Below are positions 55,251-64,000 of a stretch of DNA of 64,000 nucleotides, one piece after another; the stretch's first letter is position 1; each line of letters opens with the position of its first letter. A model generated the notes under the pieces. It searched no databases. It was not told the DNA's origin and was given only the letters and a program-made list of their open reading frames with translations. This DNA is from Cristatella mucedo (taxonomy: Eukaryota; Bryozoa; Phylactolaemata; Cristatellidae): positions 1,396,001-1,460,000 of the forward strand of contig WPIO01000087.1 of the NCBI GenBank assembly GCA_009760855.2. Reading direction: 5' to 3'. The position numbers and the translations under genes are program-made.

Positions 55251-57969
55251 GCTACGTGCCAAACGGAAAAGACGGAGCGATCGAAATTCCGCGAGCATTG
55301 CTATCGACATCATCCAGCGTGCTGAAGCGCCGGGCATTGCCTGCTCATTGCAACTGAAGCGCGGCCAATTATTTCGAATTTGAAATTCGAAAATTGAAAT
55401 GAATAAGTCTTTCATTGCAAATGGCGGGTGCAGACTTCGAGCGGACGCTTCGTAGCAGTAAGCTGAAGCTCAGGTCACACAATCAGCGACACAAGTTTCG
55501 CAGCCGAATCTTGCTCACCTACTATGGCTCCTCGGCAGCGTTCGGTGCAAGAACATTTAGACAGAGCTCTGAGAAATAGTCTGCTGGTTCGTGTCAAAGA
55601 GCCTCGGTAGCTCTCACTTTTCCGTGGAAGCTTCGATTCTACTTCCGCTTGTGTGAACCTCTTTTTTCCCAGGCTGAGGCAAACGACAGTCAGTCTCTTG
55701 CGCCTGTGACGACTGCTCGAATGATTGGAGACTGTTCGCATGCGGTGCCGCCTAAAATGCATCAGTTTCTAGGCGCTGTGGCTGTTATGATTCGGTTCCC
55801 GCTCCACCTCGGCACGTGCTGCTTCTCACCTCTCTAGGCCAAAGGTCATTCAGCGGCGCTTCACGGCGGCGCCGTGTGCTGGCGCAGATCAGCTGGCTAC
55901 AGGATTAAGGGCAGATCATTTCCGCCGTTGTTGTTTGGTGGTTCGAAGGTCAAAACCAAGCGCGATGCGCAAATGTAGCTTGTTTGAAAGTTAGTCCATA
56001 TTTATTTTTATTGCATAAGCAACGCTGACGAATACAAAATGGTATCTGACCGGTTTGATCGGCAGGGCAAACCGATCTCTGATGTCATTTTCATTGACTG
56101 CCTGACATCAGCTTGCTTCCTGCAGTAACCTCTTGGTCTCTGGGTTGGTCTTGGTTTGTGGACAGAAACGTTCGAATTCAACGCAGTATCATCGTCGTCC
56201 TTGTCTGGAATGATTCTGGCGCTGCAATCGTACGTAAAGCGTCTAAGAACGTCTTACAGACACCCCCTTGCATCTGCCAAGGCGGCCTCGCGGAAATTCT
56301 CAAGTACGCGACCTCGGTTAATACGCTATTAAAGGCGGCTCGGTGGACTTAATTTGGTCACTTACTCACTACTTTTGCATTCCAATTGCAACGGTAGTCC
56401 TCGTGTGGACTTTTCCACGTTCAATCCATGCAACCGGTACACCATAGCCAAGCTTCCGCGTGCATAACACGCGACACGGCGGATCATTTCAATTCACTCC
56501 CGTCAACCAAGGTCACAGTCGACTGGCAGAGTTTCGTATCATGGTTCTCACTTCTCCTTCCGGCTAAGTGCGATCACGAGGCCTCCATTGTTGGCATGCT
56601 TGTTTTTTGCAGCCAACTGTTCTCGCAGCCACGACGCTAACAGCAGTTTCGACTGCTTCTTCTCCATGCTCCGCTAGACATCGCGAGACTGGTATGCACC
56701 TGTAAGCACCGCGGACCTGTGTAAGAGCTCACATGCGCTCGTACGTCACCTGGAGAAGCCAGCTGCCAATTGGATCTAAAAGAGTGGACTGACTTAACGT
56801 GGCAGCTGCCTCTTCGAGTTCGCGCCAGCCCTGCCCAGCGCGAACAGGATGCCGGGCCCGGACGCAGCTGTGCCAAGCTGGTTACAGCCGATTCATTGTG
56901 TTTGAATTCCGTAAATTTTTCGATCAATTAAAGCTGCTTCAATTCGACAGAGCTCTCTCTCTCTCACTCGCTCCCGCTCAGCCAGTAGGAGATTGGCTGT
57001 TGGTTGGTCGGTTGCTTGCTTGCTTGGATGCGAGAAATGGCTCGAATAACACGGCTAGCTTGCTAGAACAAAACTGATCCCTGCTACCGCAGCAGATAGA
57101 GCGACAGCGATGCGAGGGGTGCGGCATCTCGCGCCAGAAAGAACCAATCGTAATCCTCTTCGCACGTCGCGAGCCAGCCGAGCGTGGAGACACCTGAAGC
57201 TCCGGGCAGAGCTGACTGCTCGCGCAAGCGAACTCTTGAGGGCCGCCGACACGCCTTCATTTTATGTGCGTAAGTAATACGGCAGTCGTATCACCACATT
57301 GCTTATAACACGCACAGCATTCATCACATTTAAAAAGAGGCTACCTCTTAAGGTGACTTAGTAACCAGAGGAAGCACTTGGGTAGACCTAGGAATATTAA
57401 ATGTGCGACAAGTGCTTTTCTAGAAACTAAAAGAGACCAGATTTTTAAGACCGAATGCATACGGAAAATGTAGCGTCGGTTTTAAAATCGACAAAATGTA
57501 GCGTCAGTTTAAAATCGACAAAGCGTTGTTGCAAACAGGCTTGCGGCAGCTTCCACAACCGGACAGAAATAGGCCACAAACGCAGCGCTCGTAGCACCGC
57601 ACTAGTCTCAGCCGACGGGTGACATATGCCGGCGAATTCCTGAACTTGTGAAACGGTCACCGACTTTTAAGTGCAGCACTAATGCACGTAGATATGCTGA
57701 CAGTAGCAGAACAGCAGTACAGAAGAGCGCCAATACCTCAACATGCATAGCAGGTCCGCATTTAGAATGGAGAGAATGAATTACATTCAACGGAAGCATA
57801 GATATGCGGGTTATCAACAGCCGCCGTGACGTACACAAACGACTCCTTTGGCTAGAGCTCAAACCACTACAAATGCCAAGACGCCAACATCCGGGAGCTC
57901 AGCTGACTGCCCATCACACGGCTATGACTGCGATGCAGCCGTAGCCATACGTTATCGCTTAATGGGCAG
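55251..57969. other. Unassigned; small duplications
   Basis: No gene recognised in 2.7 kb. A 28/27-bp direct duplication lies at 57465-57519. The dispersed repeat shared with 40194-40252 lies at 57571-57625. A moderately CpG-rich patch lies at 57070-57250. Confidence 0.55.
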
Positions 57970-58665
57970 TCATAATAATAATACGCTTGATAAAGCACCC
58001 TCAGAGAGCTCAATCTCTTTCTGGGCGCTTTACATTTTCTACAAAGGAAATACAATCGAATGGTGAGTGGTATCGTGCTTGATAAACGACATGAATAACG
58101 TGGTTAAGGGGGTGACATGCACAGGGTCAGCATGCAAGTGTGGTTAGTGGCAGCTTGCACAGTGTCAGCACGCATGAGCACATAAAGGACGAATCACAGG
58201 GACCCACTGAATGCTGTCAGAAATAGGTGCCGAGCTGGTTTGGTCCAGCGGTTAAGGTGCTCGCCCCGACCGAGGTCGTGGGCTCGAGCCCCGAGGCATA
58301 TGTGAAGCGCCTGAATAGAGTTTAAGTTCTCTTGGGGCGCTATATAAATGAATTGTTTATTATTTATTTATTTAAGTTATTTTTAAATGTGGTCCAATCA
58401 GTAAATGTCATGGCGTAAGTCGTTAGTGAGTTCCAGGCTTTGGGAGCATACGAACTAAATGCATGGTCTCCACAGGATTTGAGGTTTGTACGAGGTATAG
58501 GTAAACAGTAAGATTCCGAAAAGCGGATGGTACGATGCTCAGTCTGTCTGGCGGGGCAATAGATATGATAGGTAGGCTGGAGCCAAAGAATGAAGGGACC
58601 TAAAAGTGAGCGACAAAACCTTGAAGTCGATCCGTTGCTTGACTGGTAGTTAGTGAAAGACTTCT
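57970..58665 (-). mobile_element. L2-A LINE fragment split by a SINE-B
   Basis: The minus-strand tail and hairpin (57973-58035) and 3' UTR run up to the last RT codons at 58230. SINE-B (58231-58375) follows, and then the RT C-terminal part resumes at 58376 (FKNNLNK, WNSLTTY, QSSNGSTSRFC) to about 58660. The sequence is in register across the insertion. Confidence 0.88.
58231..58375 (+). mobile_element. SINE-B, best-preserved copy
   Basis: The head GCCGAGCTGGTTTGGTCCAG, GGTTAAGGTGCTCGCCCCG and the B-box-like GTGGGCTCGAGCCCC are tRNA-like. The tail TGAAGCGCCTGAATAGAG...GTTCTCTTGGGGCGCTATA and the ATTTATTTATTT end follow. The tail hairpin arms GCGCC and GGCGC, and the loop, are nearly those of L2-A. 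It is inserted in an L2-A copy. Confidence 0.9.
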
Positions 58666-59956
58666 TCTTATATGCCGCTGAGCTGAAGATCACCATAAAA
58701 CCTGTCCTGAGCCATTCCAATTCAGGAACCACAAGCAATAAATATCCGGGCAGTCGTAATTGCACTGATTTACCGCACCGTCGTTGCAATAGTTAGTGCC
58801 TCTGCTTCGCCGCCTAACTTCGAAAGCCTGACGCAAGGCAGATGGCCGCCTTCGCTCAGCTGCGTGAGCTATCAAAACCTGGAAACGCAGACGCAGCAAT
58901 CGGCACTAGATTTTGCTTCAGGCGATCAACGGTACTTGCAATATTAAGATATTTGGCACGGCGAATGTCACAAAATTCAATGAAGACCCAGTCACTGCTG
59001 CACAACCCAGCGACCGCCTTCATTGCCTCTGGTTCGCTGCGTGCATTATCTGGAGTCCGCAGAAAAAGGCTCGCGGAAAGGTTCACGGCCATGTTGACTA
59101 AGCCTTCCCGCGCGAGACTCGGCTTGCCGTCGCCCCCTGCTGTTAGTGGGTGTCTGCCATCATCAGGGCAGCTGCGTCTTTTGGCTGCTGCTGCTGCCGC
59201 TGTCGATATATGCCAGTCTCCCGCTATTTATCGCACCCCTTCCACCCGCTACCCGCGCTTGCCCTCCGTCAAATGCCGCGCTCCATTACAAGGTCGTGAC
59301 ACTCCCTTTAGGTGTCTTCGCTATCTAGCTCGGGCGGACCAGCCTGAGCTACTAACTCCTCGCCGCATCGCCATGGCCGCCATTCCTCCTCCGACTCGCG
59401 CTGCTCGGCTGCGCTTCTCGCGCATCCCTCGAATCCGTCAAGGGCCTTGACCTTTAATTCGCATGCGCCCTGCACCTGCGTCATTCGCTACCGAATTGCA
59501 AACCAATTTGCCCACGACTTGACATTTTGACTCAAATTGAAAACCCACCCGCTTGTCAGACCGCGTACTCGTTCGTTGTGAATCGTCTGCAGAGTATGCT
59601 TATGTATTTAAACAAGTGCCGCCGCAAGTGTGCAATTATACTTACTGCATCTGTACTCACTACCTCGTCACATGCCAGTTGACTCGCTGAAAAGCTAGCA
59701 CGCGCGCCGCGCGGAGTGCTAAAGAATTATATTATGGCCTATGGCCACCGCATTTCTATATCAACTGCGGGCCTCTCAAAGAAATTTTCTTCGCGGCAGT
59801 TGTCTGAGACAGACCTCCACCCATGGGCGGAGGGAGAGTGCTTCCAACGACGCGTACTTAGCGTCGGCCGACTCCACAGCCTCGTAGTCTCGTTTAACAA
59901 GGTGCGGTCTTTGGCCTTACAAGCTCTCACTCAGCAGTAAAGTTCGAGCAGCGAAG
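58666..59956. other. Unassigned; GC-rich in part
   Basis: 58830-59460 is moderately GC-rich with an open plus frame (58842-59450) of Arg/Ala/Leu-rich composition and no recognised domain. Nothing is called. Confidence 0.4.
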
Positions 59957-59986
59957 ACCTGTGCTTCAAAGTGCAACAAGCATCGC

Positions 59987-60076
<90 letters not shown>

Positions 60077-60114
60077 ATATATATGCGATGCTTGTTACAC
60101 TTTGAAGCACAGGT
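59957..60114. repeat. Inverted repeat with 39-bp arms around an AT/GT microsatellite
   Basis: Left arm 59957-59995 begins ACCTGTGCTTCAAAGTG. Right arm 60076-60114 ends CACTTTGAAGCACAGGT. They match at 38 of 39 positions. Between them is an 80-base (TA)n block with GTGTGTG interruptions that is itself partly self-complementary. Confidence 0.92.
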
Positions 60115-60399
60115 ATAAGTAGCCTTTGGCAAATGCTAATTGTTCGAATGGGGCCTTAATTTGAGCAGGCGGTAATGAAACTATTTCGCAGCCGTTAACT
60201 ATGGGTTCAAGGAAGCTGCCATCCATTTTGAAAAGTGCTCCCCTACTCTGCTGTCGAATGTAGCCCGCCCGTTCATATCCTGAAAGCGCTGCACTGACGT
60301 GTTTCTGAGGTACGGGCAATGTGATCTTTGCTGCTGCTGTGCTACGTCCTGCCATCGTGTGCGTACATGTCTTAAGCCGTGTATGGATGGCGAGACTGA

Positions 60400-60507
60400 C
60401 TTCCTGTCCAGCTTCCTGTCCAGCTTCCTGCCCAGCTTCTTGTCCAGCTTCCTGTCCAGCTTCCTGTCCAGCTTCCTGTCCAGCTTCGTGTCCAGCTTCG
60501 TGTCCTG
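60400..60507. repeat. 12-bp minisatellite, nine copies
   Basis: Nine CTTCCTGTCCAG units with single-base variants. Because 12 is a multiple of three, all frames read as four-residue repeats (for example EAGQ or KLDR on the minus strand). I see no independent evidence for a protein. Confidence 0.93.
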
Positions 60508-60711
60508 CTCCAATCTTCATTCTTGTCGGAAACTGGCACGGTAGGTTTTCCACCCTGCCTGATTTCTACTCGCTCGTACTCCAGAGTGGTCATGCAAAAA
60601 AAAGTTGCCGCTGTTTAAAAGGTAGGAAACGATCCCCGCAATCCAGCTCGAGGTGAATGCAGGCCTGCTACGACTGCCTTTATCCCACCGCCGCCTCATG
60701 GTACGATTCTC

Positions 60712-61068
60712 ATGTTTAATGCAATGTATCTCCGTCTGTAACTCCACAAAATCATAAAGACTATGTGGGTGTTACGCAGGAGAGTTTTGTATAGCGCACT
60801 CACAGCCTAAGCGGCTTTCGGTACGCATTTGGTAGCCAACAGACTTCATCTCACGCAACCAAGAGAAAGTGGGAAGCATAGCAGAGTCAGGAAAGCAGTT
60901 GAGGTAGTGAGTAGCATGGAAGTAGCAGTTCATGACGACTGGAAAGGATGGGCCGTAGTCGGCAGCATGAGAGTGAGTCATTGCGTAAGGATCATGGATG
61001 CTAGTTCCGCAGCTTAGGACCTGCAGAGAAAAAAGCTTCTGTCGCCAACGGTCTTTGAGCGAATGACG
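60712..61068 (-). mobile_element. L2-B 3' fragment
   Basis: The 3' end AATGTATCTCCGTCTGTAAC (about 60720-60740), then 3' UTR and the last RT codons (ADYGPSFPVVMNCYFHATHY, KTVGDRSF) in broken frame. Confidence 0.88.
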
Positions 61069-61379
61069 AGCTCGTCGTGTGCCCCAAACCGGCAGCCGTT
61101 GCAGAACGCTTCAATGATTTCGCCGGCCAAGTCTTCCGCCAAGCTTTCGATGCAATGAAGCAGGCTTACCCTCGGTGGCGCCTCCGACCAGGCCACCAGG
61201 CTCGCAGACAATGCTAATCTAGCGGTGGATTCGGACCTTGACCTTTCCGGGGTGGGGAGGTCCTGTCACTCGTATTAGCTAACAATGTCTCCGTTGCCTG
61301 CCGTAACAATTGCGAGGGGCTACCAACCGAGGCCGTTGTTAATTCGAAATTCAAAACGCTGCAGGTGCGAACCAGTTTT
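61069..61379. other. Unassigned sequence
   Basis: Nothing recognised. Confidence 0.5.
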
Positions 61380-62540
61380 AACTGGCTTTTTCCATCCGCA
61401 ACGTCCCCCCGTCTGTGCCGCACGAGCGCGCGTCTTCGTCTTCGTTCGCGCCTCCGATGTAGCAGACGTCTGGATGCGGCCCCGCGCGAGTCGCGTCTTT
61501 TCACTTACTCTCTCTCCTTCGATGCGAGACCTTCGACCCTGGCGGAGCGCCTACACAGCGCTTGCAGTGCGCCAGCGGCGGTGCAGGAAGGCGGGCGTCC
61601 GCCGCCGAAGCGGAAGCTCGCTATCCGCCGACGGCGGAGCTTGGCCCTCTGGGTCGACGGTGGTCAGCCAGTGGTGGACGATTGGCCCGCGTTGGCGGCG
61701 GCACGACGCCCGCTAGCGCCCGGGTTCTCACCACCTGCGCGACGCCCCCTCCCCTTTCCAGACTCCGACGCCACCAGCTGCTCCGCCGGAGGCTCCGGCC
61801 TCGGCGGGGGACGCGCGGCGGTGGCGGCGAGCAGGCGTGCGCTGCAGCGCACGCGTCCGTCGGTCAGGCGCGCGGCGGCGGGTCTCGATTCCCCAACACC
61901 AGCAGCAGCGACCGGCGGCTCAGTTCGAGCTGCCGCGCGGATCACGCACTTCCACTCGAGCGCGCGAACCTCCGCGCGGCGTACGTCGGCGTCACTTGAC
62001 GCGACCTCGCCGGTGTCCGACTGGTTTCCGCCGCGTTGGCCCGAGCGATTGCGGCCGTTCGGCGAGCCGTCGTTGCGCCCGGTTTGGCTCGGCGCCGCCA
62101 AGCAGTCACAAGCGCGAGAGAAGGCGCGGCCTCGCCGCCGCCACCGCCGCCGCTACGCGTTGCTCGAAAAGGCGCTGTGTCGCGTGAAATCGCTGCTGCT
62201 GCTGCGGCCACGATTGCCCGTAGGCAGTGACAGTAGGCAGTGACACCCGGCGGCGCTCGCTTGCCGGGCCTCGTGCGCCGGGGTCCCGAGGGGAGCGCGC
62301 CCCGAGGACCGCCAGGCGACCTCGCCCCATCCGATAAGACGAGAGCGCGCTCGGCGAACGGCAGGGATCAAGGTCGGGCTGCTGCCCCCGGCGCCTCCCT
62401 GCAGGCCCGGCTCCAGCGCCGCGAGGCGGCTGGCCCCAAGTTGCTACGGGCGCGGCCGCGAGGCCTGGCGCGGCTGCGTGGGGCCGGCGCGCGGCCGGCT
62501 GCTGCGCGAAATGCTAACTTTAGAGCTCTGCTGACATTTC
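61380..62540. promoter_or_regulatory. CpG-rich island
   Basis: Very high GC with undepleted CpG across 1.1 kb. Long open frames on both strands (for example 61365-62243 plus) are Arg/Ala/Pro-rich and mutually overlapping, so they are not taken as genes. A promoter or first exon is likely somewhere here; direction unknown. Confidence 0.5.
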
Positions 62541-62574
62541 GGACAGGTACCTGACGTAGTGAAAAGAGAGCGGC

Positions 62575-62960
62575 TCTAAAATAATAACAACGCGGCATAC
62601 AGCGTTTGCATAGCCTCCTAAAAGAGCCGAATCTCTTTCTCAGCATGTCGCACGCGCTGGGAAAGAGACGCTTCAATTGCTTAGCAAAAGCAAAAAGCAG
62701 CGTCGGCGCGCGTCAGCAGCGTCAGCAGCAGCAGGACACTTAGCGTGGAGGCCGGAGCAAATGCGGGTGGAGAACCTTTCCGGTTTGTAGCTCCTCGTTT
62801 TAAATGTGGCCGCCTGAGTGCGTTTTATTTTGTGTCAGTCAGTGGTAGGATCCTGGCATTAGGAGCGTTCGAGCTGCACAGCCGTCGTCTCTACAGGATA
62901 GGAGTTTGATCGGAGGCTCGAATTGAACGACTCGAGTCGGAAGAGCGAGGCTGCGGCTGC
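62575..62960 (-). mobile_element. Very old L2-A fragment
   Basis: Minus-strand pieces such as AGAGCCGAATCTCTTTCTCAGC (hairpin region), TTTTAAATGTGG, TTAGGAGCGTTCGAGCTGCAC and GTCTCTACAGGATAGGAG follow the order of the L2-A end. Similarity is low. Confidence 0.55.
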
Positions 62961-63016
62961 GGCTGCGTGACGACGAAACGCCTGATCAGTTAGCAACTCC
63001 GATAGGTATTCTACAA

Positions 63017-64000
63017 TCCATTGTAATGTATCTCCGTCTGTAACTCCACAAAGTCATAAAGACCATGTGGGTGTTAGGCAGGAGAGTTTCGTATATCGCA
63101 CTCACAGCCTAAGCGGCTTTCGGTACGCATTCGGTACTCCACAGATTTCGTCTCACGCAACAAAGGGAAAGTGGCAAGCATAGCAGAGTTAGGAGAGCAG
63201 TTGAGGTAGTGAGTAGCATAGAAGTAGCAGCTCAGGACCGCTGAAAAGTTTGAGCCATAGTCGGCAGTAGGAGAGTAGTTGTGGTTGCGTAAGAATTGTG
63301 GAAGCGAGTTCCACAGTCTAGGACCTGCAGAGCTAAAGTTTCTGTCGCCAACTGTCTTCAAGCGGAAGAATTGAACAGCTAATTTATTGTCCACGCAGGA
63401 CCTGAGGGCGCGAACAGGCTGAAACTGATGCAGCAGTTCAGCTAGGTACGAAGGAGCCAAGCCGTGGCGGGCCTTATGGGTCAGCGTAAGAACTCTGCTC
63501 TGTATCCTTTGCTCAACCGGCAACCATCCTAGCTCTTCCAGCAAAGGTGACACGTGCTCAAACCACTGGGACTTGAAGACCAGCCTTGCAGCCATATTCA
63601 TAGTCAGCTGTAGTGGCCTAGTTGCCTTTTTTGGTACCCCAGCCAAAAGGGAATTACAATAATCAAGCCGAGACTGAACTAAAGAGCTAGCTAAATTTTT
63701 TACAAGCCACTGTGGGAGACAGCTTCTAATCTTGGATTGGGATCGGACGTGATGGCTAGCTGTAGAGGCAGTCTTCTGAATGAAGCTTTTGAAATTGAGG
63801 CAGCTGTCGAACACGACACCTAGATTACGAACACGTGGTGAAGGTCGCACAATAGCATCACCTATTAGAACAGCAAAGCCTTTTAATCCAGCCACACGCT
63901 TAGGGTGTCCGATGAGAAGCAGTTCGGTTTTATCATCATTAAATTTCAGGAAGTTTTCCGACATCCAGGATCGAATATCGGCAAGGCAAGCATTCAGTTT
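63017..64000 (-). mobile_element. L2-B LINE, young, runs off the right edge
   Basis: The 3' end (AATGTATCTCCGTCTGTAAC at 63025-63045), a short 3' UTR and an uninterrupted RT C-terminal frame reach the window edge. This is the only L2-B with a long unbroken frame, which suggests recent activity of the family. The catalytic core lies outside the window. Confidence 0.93.
63074..64000 (-). CDS. L2-B reverse transcriptase C-terminal half, partial
   Basis: The frame is open from the edge to the stop at 63074. It has ENFLKFNDDKTELLLIGH (the segment after the palm), NLGVVFDSCLNFKSFIQ, QSRLDYCNSLLAGVP, ELGWLPVEQRIQSRVLTLTH, HGLAPSYLAELLHQF and a C-terminal part with several Cys (FYATHYLNCSPNSA, LGCECDIRNSPA). 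The reported Met at 63964 is internal, not a start, because the frame continues upstream. The full protein would have endonuclease and palm domains before this. Confidence 0.88.
   Translation of the reverse strand, partial: KLNACLADIRSWMSENFLKFNDDKTELLLIGHPKRVAGLKGFAVLIGDAIVRPSPRVRNLGVVFDSCLNFKSFIQKTASTASHHVRSQSKIRSCLPQWLVKNLASSLVQSRLDYCNSLLAGVPKKATRPLQLTMNMAARLVFKSQWFEHVSPLLEELGWLPVEQRIQSRVLTLTHKARHGLAPSYLAELLHQFQPVRALRSCVDNKLAVQFFRLKTVGDRNFSSAGPRLWNSLPQFLRNHNYSPTADYGSNFSAVLSCYFYATHYLNCSPNSAMLATFPLLRETKSVEYRMRTESRLGCECDIRNSPA

Noticed and set aside
60095-60553. 152-codon minus-strand frame with EAGQ repeats
   Set aside because: The repeat is a 12-bp minisatellite open in all frames, and the 3' end of the frame runs into an AT inverted repeat.
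61365-62243. 292-codon plus-strand frame, the second longest in the window
   Set aside because: It lies in a CpG island with an equally long minus-strand frame opposite; Arg-rich, no domain, no splice evidence.
1-64000. CRISPR array, bacterial operon, phage or plasmid features
   Set aside because: No regularly spaced repeats with unique spacers, no ribosome-binding-site-led gene strings; the content is eukaryotic retrotransposons and microsatellites.

Overview
The window looks like nuclear DNA of a metazoan, probably an aquatic chordate or another animal whose genome is rich in L2-clade LINEs. The reasons are L2-type non-LTR retrotransposons of all ages, tRNA-derived SINEs, a Ty3/Gypsy LTR element, a SPIN-like hAT element, many AT, CT and GT microsatellites, several CpG-rich islands, and no prokaryotic gene organisation. 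A jawless vertebrate such as a lamprey is one possibility, but I cannot fix the species from sequence alone. I found no host gene I can name. Almost all recognisable coding sequence belongs to decayed transposable elements. The one host-like candidate is an unidentified GC3-rich open frame near 53.9-54.1 kb.

Four element families explain much of the window (names are mine). L2-A is an L2-clade LINE. It encodes a reverse transcriptase with a YADD motif, and its 3' end forms a GCGCC...GGGCGC hairpin followed by an ATT-rich tail. L2-B is a second L2-clade LINE with an endonuclease plus reverse transcriptase and a 3' end of the GGAGATACATTAC type. SINE-B has a tRNA-like head and a tail almost identical to the L2-A 3' end, so it probably borrows the L2-A machinery. 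SINE-A has a tRNA-like head but no L2-A tail.

Layout: 0-2.6 kb is a CT microsatellite, a CpG-rich island, SINE-B and a long AT repeat. 2.7-9.1 kb is a pile-up of L2-A copies on both strands and an old L2-B copy broken by an L2-A and a SINE-B. 9.1-12.4 kb shows no element. 12.4-13.4 kb is a tandem repeat and an L2-A. 14.5-16.9 kb is the largest CpG-rich island. 17-20.3 kb is the most complete LINE, an L2-B with endonuclease and RT on the minus strand. 21-34 kb holds SINEs, L2-A and L2-B fragments and microsatellites. 35-39.7 kb is a degenerate Ty3/Gypsy element on the minus strand, itself invaded by an L2-B (35.2-36.2 kb) and by the SPIN-like hAT element (38.13-38.32 kb). 42-44.2 kb has a near-perfect 80-nt hairpin and two minisatellites. 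45.9-48.9 kb is a nested structure in which an old L2-A is split by a tail-to-tail pair of younger L2-A copies. 49-57 kb has CpG-rich islands and the candidate exon. 58-64 kb has an L2-A split by a SINE-B, a long inverted repeat around an AT repeat, a 12-bp minisatellite, another CpG island, and a young open L2-B that runs off the right edge.

There is no operon logic here. The relationships are parasitic or historical: SINE-B on L2-A, hAT into Gypsy, LINE into LINE, and microsatellites growing from retrotransposon tails. The most interesting items are the SPIN-like hAT element (possible horizontal transfer), the shared SINE-B/L2-A 3' hairpin, the near-perfect hairpins at 42.3 kb and 60 kb, and the nested LINE history at 46-49 kb. 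Family names come from motif recognition, not database searches.
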